Positions 31,944 through 40,500 of a stretch of DNA of 64,000 nt are shown one piece after another. A model generated the notes under the pieces. That model saw nothing but the letters and a program-made list of their open reading frames with translations, ran no database searches and was not told the origin of the DNA. The DNA comes from Zoogloea sp041917255 (lineage in GTDB: Bacteria; Pseudomonadota; Gammaproteobacteria; Burkholderiales; Rhodocyclaceae). The position numbers and the translations under genes are program-made. The DNA is taken from assembly GCA_041917255.1 (NCBI GenBank), contig JAYRYA010000018.1:23174-87173 (forward strand), in the 5' to 3' direction. The first letter of the stretch is position 1; every line of letters begins with the position of its first letter.

Positions 31944-34217
31944 ATGTCACCCCACGCCAGCCAGCCAGCGACACCGTCGGCTGCAAACCGGTTGCCCCTC
32001 GCCCGCTGGCTACGCATCGGCATTCTGCTGTTCATCGCCCAGGCCCTGGCCCTCGGCCTGCAGGCCCTGCTGCTGATCCACAAGGAAGGCGAGCTCCTCA
32101 CCGGCCTCACCGCCTCGCGCATCGGCATTGCCGCCGACGAGATCCGCGCGACCTTCACCCGCAGCGCAGCCAATGGCCTGACCCTCGCCGAAGCCCGCGG
32201 CATCGGCCGGATGCTGCCCCGGCTGGTGGCCGACGATGCCGACATCACCGCGATCCACGTCTTCGACAGCCAGCGCCAGCTGCGCTTTGCCGTAGGCCCG
32301 GGCGAGCCGCCCGCCAGCGCCGCCGACGCCGTCCTGCACCGCGCTGGCCTGTGGTCGCACTGCGCGCCGGGCCAGCCGCTACTCGTCGGCCAGTCGCTGC
32401 GCGATGCACAAGATCAGCTGGCGGGCGGCGTGTTGTTCTCGGTGCGCAGTGACGCACTGGAAGCCCGACAGCAGGCCGGGCGGGACGCCACCTTCCAGCG
32501 ACTCGGGCTGACCCTGGCCGGCGTCGCCCTCGCCCTGCCACTGCTGCTGGCGGCAGCCGCCCACGTCGGCTTGCGCTTTGCGCTGCGCCTGCGGCTACTG
32601 GCCGCCGCCCTGCTCCTCGCGTGCGCCAGCAGCCTTACCTTCAGCCTGCAGGCACTGCCGGGTTTTTCGGAGCAGCTCGCCCCGGCCCTCGACGCCAAGG
32701 CCGCGGCACTGGGCCGGCTGCTGGCCGGGCGCATCGACAACGCCCTCGACCTGGGCATTCCCTTCGAACACCTCTCCGGCGTCTCCGACTACTTCAAGGA
32801 CACACTCGACCGACACCCCGAGATCCTCGCCTTCCGTCTGGACGGCCCCGGTCGGGACGACCTCGCAAGTCGCGCCGGCAAGACCGGCAGCGAGGTCGCC
32901 ACGGCCCTCGGTGCCCAGCCCGGCGCGCAGATCCGCGTCGTCACCGACGGCGACGTGGTGGCGCGGGAGCTGCGCAGCCTCGCGGTCGATCTCGCCATCG
33001 TCTTCGTGGTGGCGGTGGTGCTCTTCAACGAAACCCTCGGCGCGATCCTGGCCCGCGACGAGCTCGCCCCGGCGGCCAGCCGCGCCCGCCTGGGTCTCGC
33101 CCGGCTGTCGGTGTTCCTGCTGATATTGTCGGAGGAGCTTACCCGCGCCTTCCTGCCGCTCCACATCGCCAGCCTCGCCCCGACCGACGGGGCCGCCATT
33201 GGACTGCCGATCTCGGCGTACATGCTCAGTTTTGCACTGTTCACCCCCTTTGCCGGGCGCTGGGCCCCGCGCTACGGCATGGCCCGCACCTTCGCCGTCG
33301 GCGCGCTGATGTCGGCAGCTGGCTTCGGCTGGGCGATGGCCGGTGGCGGCTACTGGGCCTTCGTGGCCGCCCGCTGCCTGTGCGCCGCCGGCTACGCGGT
33401 GGGCACGATGGCCATGCAGCAGCATTTCCTGAACGCAGCCGCGGCCGGTGAGCGCACCCGCGCCCTGGCCCTTTACGTCGGTGCGCTGCAGACCGCGGCG
33501 ATCTGCGGCTCGGCCATCGGCGGGCTGATCGCCGAGCGCTTCGGCGCGGCCGTGGTGTTTGCCGGCGCCGCGGTGCTGGGCGTGCTGGCGCTGGTCGTCC
33601 AGCGAGCCGACCCGAGCCCCGGCCCGGCGGCTACGCCGCGCCCGTCGGACCCGCTGCTGCCGGTGCTGGCCCGCCGGCGGGTGTGGGTGCCGCTCGTCAC
33701 TGCGGCCCTGCCCGCCAAGCTGGCCCTGGCGGGCTTCCTGTTCTACCTGGTGCCGCTGGCCCTGCGCCAGGAGGGCTACGGCAGCGGCGCCACCGGGCGG
33801 GCGCTGATGCTCTACTTCCTCCTCGCCGCGCTCGCCAATCCGCTGGGCTCGTGGCTGTCCGACCGCTACGGCTGGAACCGTCGGCTCGTCACCGTGGGTG
33901 GCCTCATCATCGGCGCTGGCGGACTGGCCGGGCTGATGCCGGGGCCGGGCGCGCTGGTGGCAGGCATCGCCGCCCTCGGCATCGGCACCGGGCTGGGCGC
34001 CGCCGCGCTGCAGTCGATGATCGGCCGCGACGGCCCGCCAGCCCTGGTGCTGCTGCGTACCGGCGAACGCCTCGGCGCGGTGGCCGGACCCATCTTCGCC
34101 GGCAGCCTGTTCGGGCTGATGGCATATGGCGGTACGATGGCGGCAATCGGTGCCGTGGTGCTCACGGCGATCCTGGTTTTTGCCCTGTCGTCCGACGGCA
34201 AGGAACCCACCTCATGA
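31944..34217 (+). CDS. Membrane protein with two sensor-like domains fused to an MFS transporter
   Basis: A 757-residue protein. ATG 31944 has AGGAG eight bases upstream; earlier in-frame ATGs encode non-conserved sequence. TM1 (about 21-44) is followed by an extracytoplasmic domain (45-185), TM2-TM3 (186-233), a second extracytoplasmic domain (235-345) and TM4 (345-365). A 12-helix major-facilitator domain (385-757) follows, with ISAYMLSFALFTPFAGRWAPRYGMAR and LGSWLSDRYGWNRR as its cytoplasmic A-type loops. The two domains between membrane helices look like Cache-type sensors (long N-terminal helix, then alpha/beta), without a motif I can name. It is the first of five overlapping genes and shares ATGA with the binding-protein gene, so it may receive a ligand from that protein. 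Confidence 0.8.
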   Translation: MSPHASQPATPSAANRLPLARWLRIGILLFIAQALALGLQALLLIHKEGELLTGLTASRIGIAADEIRATFTRSAANGLTLAEARGIGRMLPRLVADDADITAIHVFDSQRQLRFAVGPGEPPASAADAVLHRAGLWSHCAPGQPLLVGQSLRDAQDQLAGGVLFSVRSDALEARQQAGRDATFQRLGLTLAGVALALPLLLAAAAHVGLRFALRLRLLAAALLLACASSLTFSLQALPGFSEQLAPALDAKAAALGRLLAGRIDNALDLGIPFEHLSGVSDYFKDTLDRHPEILAFRLDGPGRDDLASRAGKTGSEVATALGAQPGAQIRVVTDGDVVARELRSLAVDLAIVFVVAVVLFNETLGAILARDELAPAASRARLGLARLSVFLLILSEELTRAFLPLHIASLAPTDGAAIGLPISAYMLSFALFTPFAGRWAPRYGMARTFAVGALMSAAGFGWAMAGGGYWAFVAARCLCAAGYAVGTMAMQQHFLNAAAAGERTRALALYVGALQTAAICGSAIGGLIAERFGAAVVFAGAAVLGVLALVVQRADPSPGPAATPRPSDPLLPVLARRRVWVPLVTAALPAKLALAGFLFYLVPLALRQEGYGSGATGRALMLYFLLAALANPLGSWLSDRYGWNRRLVTVGGLIIGAGGLAGLMPGPGALVAGIAALGIGTGLGAAALQSMIGRDGPPALVLLRTGERLGAVAGPIFAGSLFGLMAYGGTMAAIGAVVLTAILVFALSSDGKEPTS

Positions 34218-35245
34218 AACGATTGACCGATCGCCTGCGGCGCGTGCTGCTTGTGCTGGCTGCAGCGGGCCTGCTGCCGGCCGTCGCCGAGGCCGCAGAA
34301 GCCGCCCCCTATCGGGTGGCGATGCTCCTCTTCCGGGGCTGCGAGGAAGCCTGCCGGGGCTTTCAGGGCTACTTCCGCCAGCATGGCATCGCCGCCGAGT
34401 TCATCCTGCGCGACGCCGCCCAGGACAAACGGCGCATCCCCGCGATGGTCGACGAAATCCGCCGCCTGAAGCCCGATCTGGTGGTCACCTGGGGATCGAC
34501 GGTCACGCTGGAAACCGTCGGCCCCTGGAAGGGTGCTGACCCGCGCCGCCACATCACCGAGCTGCCAGTGGTCTTCATGATCGTCTCCGACCCCGTGGCG
34601 CTGGGCGTCATCGAGGCACCGGACAAGCCCCGCAGCAATGTCACCGGCACGCTCTACCTGCTGCCGATGGAAACCCAGATCAAGGCCGCCCGCAGCTATC
34701 TGGATTTCAAACGGGTCGGCTACATCATTAACGAAACCGAGAACAACTCGATCACCGCCCGGGACGACCTGCGGGCGCTCGCCAAGACCCACGGCTTCAC
34801 GCTGGTGGAGCACAGCCTGCCGGTGTCGCCCGCCGGCGCGCCGGACGCCCGGGCGATCCCCGCCATCCTCGACGCCTTCCGGCAGGAGAAGGTGGACCTC
34901 ATCTACCAGGGCCCCGACACCTTCCTCAACAGCCGCCGCGAGCAGCTCACCGACGGCGCGCTGGCCCTCGGCATCCCGGTCTTCGCGGCCGCCGAGAACC
35001 CGGTGCAGAACGCCCGCGCGCTGCTGGGCGTGGTGAACAAATACGAGGACGTGGGCCGCTTCACCGCCGCCCAGGCCCTGCGCGTGCTGCGCGACCACAC
35101 CCCGCCGGCGCGCATCCCGGTCGAGCTGCCGCGCAACTTCTCCTACCTCATCAACCTGCCTGTGGCCCTGCAGCTGGGCCGCTACCCGCCCCTCAAGCTG
35201 CTCGACGTGGCCGAGATCGTCGGCATCCAGGCGGAGGACCGCTGA
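34214..35245 (+). CDS. ABC-type periplasmic binding protein (TrpX-like)
   Basis: A 343-residue protein with a signal peptide (MKRLTDRLRRVLLVLAAAGL to AEA) and the fold of the ABC_sub_bind (TrpX/DUF534) family. Segments typical of that family are PDLVVTWGSTVTLETV, ELPVVFMIVSDPVALGVI, SNVTGTLYLLPMETQI and GIPVFAAAENPVQNARALLGV. No ABC permease or ATPase gene is adjacent, so it probably serves as a ligand-binding partner of the neighbouring sensor/MFS protein instead of a transport system. The ATG overlaps the upstream stop (ATGA) and its own stop overlaps the next ATG. Confidence 0.88.
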   Translation: MKRLTDRLRRVLLVLAAAGLLPAVAEAAEAAPYRVAMLLFRGCEEACRGFQGYFRQHGIAAEFILRDAAQDKRRIPAMVDEIRRLKPDLVVTWGSTVTLETVGPWKGADPRRHITELPVVFMIVSDPVALGVIEAPDKPRSNVTGTLYLLPMETQIKAARSYLDFKRVGYIINETENNSITARDDLRALAKTHGFTLVEHSLPVSPAGAPDARAIPAILDAFRQEKVDLIYQGPDTFLNSRREQLTDGALALGIPVFAAAENPVQNARALLGVVNKYEDVGRFTAAQALRVLRDHTPPARIPVELPRNFSYLINLPVALQLGRYPPLKLLDVAEIVGIQAEDR

Positions 35246-36093
35246 TGCGCATTTTGGTGTGCACCAAGCTCGATCTGCACGGCGCCCACTTCGCCAACCG
35301 GCTGCTGCCCGCGCTGGCAGGGCACGAGATCGTCGGCCTGTGGCTGGCCGACAAGAACCGCCCGGCCGAAGACCACGTGCCCGAGCTCGCCCAGCTGCGC
35401 TTCCTCGAACGCCTGCTGCCCATCGATCTGCTCTTTCCGCTGATCGACGCCCTGCCCGCCGCTCAGGCCGACCTCGCCCCGGACGCGACCTTCACCACCC
35501 TCGGCCGCCGCCACGCCACACCGGTGGAGATCATCACCGCCCTCGACGCGCCCACCCGCAGCCGCCTCGCCACGCTTGCGCCAGACGTCATCATCGTCGC
35601 CCGCTTCAGCCACCTCTTCGAGGCCGCCAGCATCGACGTGCCGCGCCACGGCATCCTCAACATCCATCCTGGCCGCCTGCCCGGCTACGCGGGGCTGCAC
35701 GCGCCGCTGCGGGCCGTCACCGATGGCGCTGGCGCCTTCGGCTGCAGCGTGCACTGGATCACCCCGGGCATCGACGACGGCCCGCTCCTCAACATCATCG
35801 ACCAGCCCATCGACCTGACGGGCAACCTGCTCGACCAGACCGCCGCCCTCTACCCGCTGGCCATCCCCACCGTGCTCGCCGCCATCGAGGCCTGCGCCGC
35901 CGGCCGCCGCCCGGCCGGCACGCCCCAGGATCTGCGCCTGCGCCGCTACCACTCGATGCCCGACGCCGCGCCCTTCGCCACCCTCGCCCGCCTCGGCATG
36001 AAGCTGTGGCAGCCGGACGCCCTCGCCGTATGGCTCGGCCGCTACCTGCCCCCGGGCGTCGCCCTGCCTCCCATGCCTGGAGGCCCGCGATGA
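35245..36093 (+). CDS. Formyltransferase-fold protein
   Basis: A 282-residue protein with the formyl_trans_N fold found in methionyl-tRNA and sugar-nucleotide formyltransferases. The catalytic triad region is intact: LNIHPGRLPGYAG supplies Asn and His, and WITPGIDDGPLL supplies the Asp. The N-terminus (MRILVCTKLDLHGAHFANRLL) is the Rossmann-like first strand. There is no C-terminal tRNA-binding domain, so it is not Fmt. The substrate is unknown; possible targets are an amino sugar or a signal molecule. It overlaps the binding-protein gene by one base (TGATG) and the TIR gene by four. Confidence 0.83.
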   Translation: MRILVCTKLDLHGAHFANRLLPALAGHEIVGLWLADKNRPAEDHVPELAQLRFLERLLPIDLLFPLIDALPAAQADLAPDATFTTLGRRHATPVEIITALDAPTRSRLATLAPDVIIVARFSHLFEAASIDVPRHGILNIHPGRLPGYAGLHAPLRAVTDGAGAFGCSVHWITPGIDDGPLLNIIDQPIDLTGNLLDQTAALYPLAIPTVLAAIEACAAGRRPAGTPQDLRLRRYHSMPDAAPFATLARLGMKLWQPDALAVWLGRYLPPGVALPPMPGGPR

Positions 36094-37586
36094 ATTTCGC
36101 CCGGCAGATCTTCATCAGCTACGCCCACCTGGACAACCAGCCCCTCAGCGCGGATCAGGCGGGCTGGGTCAGCCTCTTTCATTCCACCCTGCAGACGCTC
36201 CTCAGCCAGCGCCTCGGCGCCCCCGCCGACATCTGGCGCGACGACAAGCTCCACGGCAACGACGACTTCTCCGACGAGATCCTCGACCAGCTCGCCAGCA
36301 CCGCGGTGTTCGTCTCCATCCTCACCCCGCGCTACCTCAAGTCCGACTGGTGCCGGAAGGAGATCCGCAGCTTCTGCCAGCGCGCCGAAGCCGAGCAGAG
36401 CCTCGTGCTGGACAACAAGGCCCGCGTCATCAAGGTGCTCAAGCTGCCGGTCGAGGCTGGCGACGCAGGTGACCAGCTCCCGTCGGTGCTCGGGCGCCTG
36501 CTCGGTTACGACTTCTACGAGATCGATGACGAGCACGTCCCCCACGAGCTCGACCCTGCCTACGGCGAAAAGCCGCGCCAGGCCTTCCTGCGCAAGACCA
36601 ACAAGCTCGCCTGGGACCTGGCCGCCCAGCTCACCGAACTCCAGCGTCGCCCGCAGGTCACCGAAACTGCCGCCAACGATTCCGCGCCCAAGCCGACCGT
36701 TTACCTCGCCGAATGCAGCCGCGACCGCCGCGAGGCTCGCGACTGCATCGCCAGCGAGCTGGCCTGCTGCGGCTTCACGGTGCTGCCCGCCGAGCGCCTG
36801 CCCGACGACGAGGACGAATACCTCGCCGCGGTGGATGCCCTGCTCGAACGCTGCGTGCTGTCGGTGCATCTGGTGGGCAGTGGCTACGGCCGCGTCCCCG
36901 ATGGCGACCGCCAGCAGTCGGTGGTGGTGCTGCAGAACGAACTCGCCGCCGCCCGCAGCCGCAGCCACGGCCTGCGCCGGGTGATCTGGCTGCCTGCTGG
37001 CGTCACCTCGCCCCAGCCCGCCCAGCAGGCCTTCATCGACGCCCTGCAGACCGACGCCGCACTGCAGTTCGGCGCCGATCTGGTGAGCGGCGACCTGGAA
37101 ACCACCAAGTCCGCCGTCCACGCGGCCCTCAAGCCGCCAGGGCCGCCCGCCGCCCAGCCGGTGGTCGGCGCCGCCCGGGTGCATCTGGTGTGCGATGCTG
37201 CCGACCGCAAGGCCGTCGTGCCGCTCATCAAGCGGCTCCGCGCCCGCGGGCTGGAGGTGAGCCTGCCGGCCTTCGTGGGCGACGCCGCCCAGGTGCGCGA
37301 GACCAACCGCCAGCTCGCCCTCGACTGCGACGCCATCCTGCTCTACTACGGCGCCGGCGACGAGGCGTGGAAGTTCCACCAGCAGAACGACCTGCGCAAG
37401 CTCCTCGGCAGCCCCCGCGAGCGCCCCCTCAAGGCCAGCCTGATGCTCATCGCCGAGCCCGCCAGCGACGACAAGGAGGTGCTCCAGGCCCTCGCCGAAC
37501 CCGGCGTGCTCGACGGCCTCGGGGGCATCGACGAAGCCACCCTCGCCCCGCTCCTCGCTGCGCTGGGCGTGGAGGGGACGCCATGA
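36090..37586 (+). CDS. TIR-domain protein with two further alpha/beta modules
   Basis: A 498-residue cytoplasmic protein. Residues 5-150 are a TIR domain: IFISYAHLDN opens the first strand, IWRDDKLHGNDDFSDEI is the BB-loop region, and LTPRYLKSDWCRKEI holds the Glu (E91) that is catalytic in NAD-degrading TIRs. Residues about 201-330 form a second TIR/DUF4062-like module (VYLAECSRDRREARDCIASEL) and 360-460 a third (VHLVCDAADRKAVVPLIKRL), with no conserved catalytic Glu that I can place. The start is ATG 36090 (ATGA overlap), and its stop overlaps the NTPase start. TIR proteins next to STAND NTPases are typical of prokaryotic immunity and signalling. Confidence 0.87.
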   Translation: MNFARQIFISYAHLDNQPLSADQAGWVSLFHSTLQTLLSQRLGAPADIWRDDKLHGNDDFSDEILDQLASTAVFVSILTPRYLKSDWCRKEIRSFCQRAEAEQSLVLDNKARVIKVLKLPVEAGDAGDQLPSVLGRLLGYDFYEIDDEHVPHELDPAYGEKPRQAFLRKTNKLAWDLAAQLTELQRRPQVTETAANDSAPKPTVYLAECSRDRREARDCIASELACCGFTVLPAERLPDDEDEYLAAVDALLERCVLSVHLVGSGYGRVPDGDRQQSVVVLQNELAAARSRSHGLRRVIWLPAGVTSPQPAQQAFIDALQTDAALQFGADLVSGDLETTKSAVHAALKPPGPPAAQPVVGAARVHLVCDAADRKAVVPLIKRLRARGLEVSLPAFVGDAAQVRETNRQLALDCDAILLYYGAGDEAWKFHQQNDLRKLLGSPRERPLKASLMLIAEPASDDKEVLQALAEPGVLDGLGGIDEATLAPLLAALGVEGTP

Positions 37587-40500
37587 GCGCCGCCGCCCGG
37601 CCGCCCGAAGGAGGCGCTCATTCCTCCCTTGGGGAGGATGCCGCAAAGCGGCAGGAGGGCCGTGCCATCTCCGCCGCCGCCCGGCCGCCCGAAGGAGGCA
37701 CTCATTCCTCCCCGGGGGAGGATGCCACAACGCGGCGGGAGGGCCGTCCAACCTCACCTTACCCCGGCATCCGCCCCTTCCGGGAGGACGAGGAATACCT
37801 CTTCTTCGGCCGCGAATCCCAGGTGGACGCGATGGTCGACACCCTCGCCCGCGGGCGCTTCCTGGCGGTGATCGGCAGCTCCGGCTGCGGCAAGTCGTCG
37901 CTGGTCAATTGCGGCCTGCGCCCTGCCCTGCACCGCGGCCTCCTCACGCGCGCCGGGAGCGCCTGGCGGATGGCCAGCTGCCGCCCCGGCGGCCACCCGC
38001 TGCGGGCGCTGGCACAGGCCCTCGCCGCCCCCGGCGCCCTGCATCGGAACATGGACGCCGGGCCCTTCAGCCTCGCCGAGTTCATCGAGACCACCCTCGC
38101 CATGAGCCGCCGGGGGCTGGTCGAGGCATGGCAGCAGGCCCGCCTGCCCGAAGGCACCAACCTGCTGGTGATCGTGGACCAGTTCGAGGAACTGTTCCGC
38201 TACCGCCAGCTGGGCGACGCCGGCCCCGCCGACGAAGACCCGGCCACCGCCTTCGTCAATCTGCTGCTCCAGGCCCGCGCCGAGGACGTACCGATCCACG
38301 TGGTGCTCACCATGCGCTCGGATTTCCTGGGCGACTGCGCCCGCTTCGCCGGCCTGCCCGAGGCCATCAACGGCGGGCAATACCTGGTGCCGCGGATGAG
38401 CCGCGACGACCGCCGTGCCGCCATCCTCGGCCCGGCGCGGGTGTGCGGCGCCGACATCGAGCCCACCCTCCTCACCCGCCTGGTCAACGATGTGGGCGAC
38501 GATCCGGATCAGCTCTCCCTGCTCCAGCACGCGCTGGCCCGCTGCTGGGCCCACTGGCAGGCCAGCGGCGAGCTCAGCCCCGTCGACGCCCGCCACTACG
38601 ACGCAGTGGGCACCCTCGCCCACGCCCTCAACCAGCACGCCGAGGAGATCTTCGCCACCCTGCTGCCGCCCCACCAGCTGCGCTGTGCGGCGGCCTTCCA
38701 GGCACTCACCGATACCAGCACCGACACCCGCGGCATCCGCCGGCCAACGCGCCTCGCGACGCTCGAAGCCATCACTGCCGGCGACCGCGAAGCCGCCGCC
38801 GCGCCGCTGGCCGATGTCCTTGCCCCCTTCCGCGCCCCCGGCGCCGCCTTCCTGATGCCGCCGGCCGGCGAGCCGCTCGAAGCCGACACGGTGATCGACC
38901 TCGCCCACGAGAGCCTGATGCGCATCTGGGACCGCCTGCGCGGATGGGGCGAGCGCGAGGCCGACGCTGCCCGCATGCTGCGCCGGCTGGCCGACGCCGC
39001 CGATCTCCACGCCGCCGGCGAGGCCAGCCTGTGGCGCGACCCGGAGCTGCAGTTCGCCCTCGACTGGCGTAGCCGCAACCACCCCACCGAAGCCTGGGCC
39101 CGCCAGTACGGCCGCCCCCTCGCCCCGGCGCTGGCCTTCCTCGACGCCAGCCGCGAGGCCCGCGACGCGGCCATCGCCGCCGAAGCAGCCCGGCGCGACG
39201 CCGAGCAGCGGGCCGACGCCGAACGCCGCCGCAACCGCCGGGTGTGGCGCGCCACCCTGGGCGCCATCGTCGCCGCCACGCTGGTGGCCGGCGTCACCGG
39301 CGTGCTGTGGCAGCGGGCCGAGCGGGCCTCGGAAGTCGCCATCTCCCGCCAGCTCGCCGCCCAGTCGGCGGCCGAACTCACCACGGGCAACCTCAGCCGC
39401 GCGCTGCAGCTTGCCGTCGCCGGCTACGCCCACCAGCCCAGCTTCGAGGCCCGTGACAGCCTCCTCGCCGCGCTGGCCGACGCGCCCCTCGACTGGCGTC
39501 ACGCCGGCCAGCAGGGCGTGCTGGCGCTGGCCCGCAGCCCGGACGGCACCCTCGCCAGCGGCGGGCGCGATGGCAGCATCCGCTTCTTTCCCGGCAACGC
39601 ACCGCCCCTCGCCGCCCACCAGGATCAGGTGCTCGCCCTCGCCTTCAGCCCCGATGGCACGCTGCTGGCTTCGGCCGGCATCGACCACCGGGTCGTCCTG
39701 TGGCGGACGGCGGACCACAAACCCGTCGCCACCCTCGACGACCACGACGGCCCGGTGCTGGCGCTGGCCTGGAGCCCCGACGGACGCATCCTCGCCAGCG
39801 CTGGCGCCGACCGCCGCATCGTGCTGCGCGACGGCGCCAGCGGTGCCCCCCTCGGCCCGGCGATCACCGATCACGCCGACACCGTCACCGGCCTCGCCTT
39901 CAGTCCCGACGGCAGGACGCTGGCCTCCACCGGCTACGACGGCAGCCTCATCCTTCACCCCCTGGGCGACAACCCGGCGCCCCGGCGCAGCGCCAGCCAC
40001 CCGGCCGTGCTCCACGGCCTCGCCTGGTCGCCGGACGGCCGGCAGATCGCCACCGCCGGTGCCGACGGCCATGCGGTGCTATGGCAGGCAGACCGCCTCC
40101 TCCAGATCGGCGAGCCCCTGCCGGGCCGCGACGCAGCGCTGCGCAAGCTGGCTTTCAGTGTGGATGGGCGACGCCTGGTGACGGTTGGCGAAGACCGCCA
40201 GGTACGCATCCACGACCTCGCCCACCCTGGCCGCCGGTCAGTGGAAGAAACCGTGCACCGGGGTAACGTGCTGGCGCTGGTCTTCCAGCCCGATGGCAGC
40301 TTCGTCACCGCCGGCAGCGACGACCTGCTGGTCACCCACGGCCGCAACGGCCACGGCCCGCTTACCGCGCCCCTGCCCGGCGCCGACGATACCGCCTGGG
40401 CGCTGGTCTGGCGCCCGGACGGCAAGGTGATCGCCAGCGCCGCCGGGGCCCGCATCGAACTGCGCGATGCCACCACCGGCAAACCTGTCGCGCCGCCCCT

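Noticed and set aside
37754..40072. 772-codon frame opposite the STAND/WD40 gene
   Set aside because: Shadow of the repetitive WD40 coding region; the Gly/Ala/Val-rich product has no domain.
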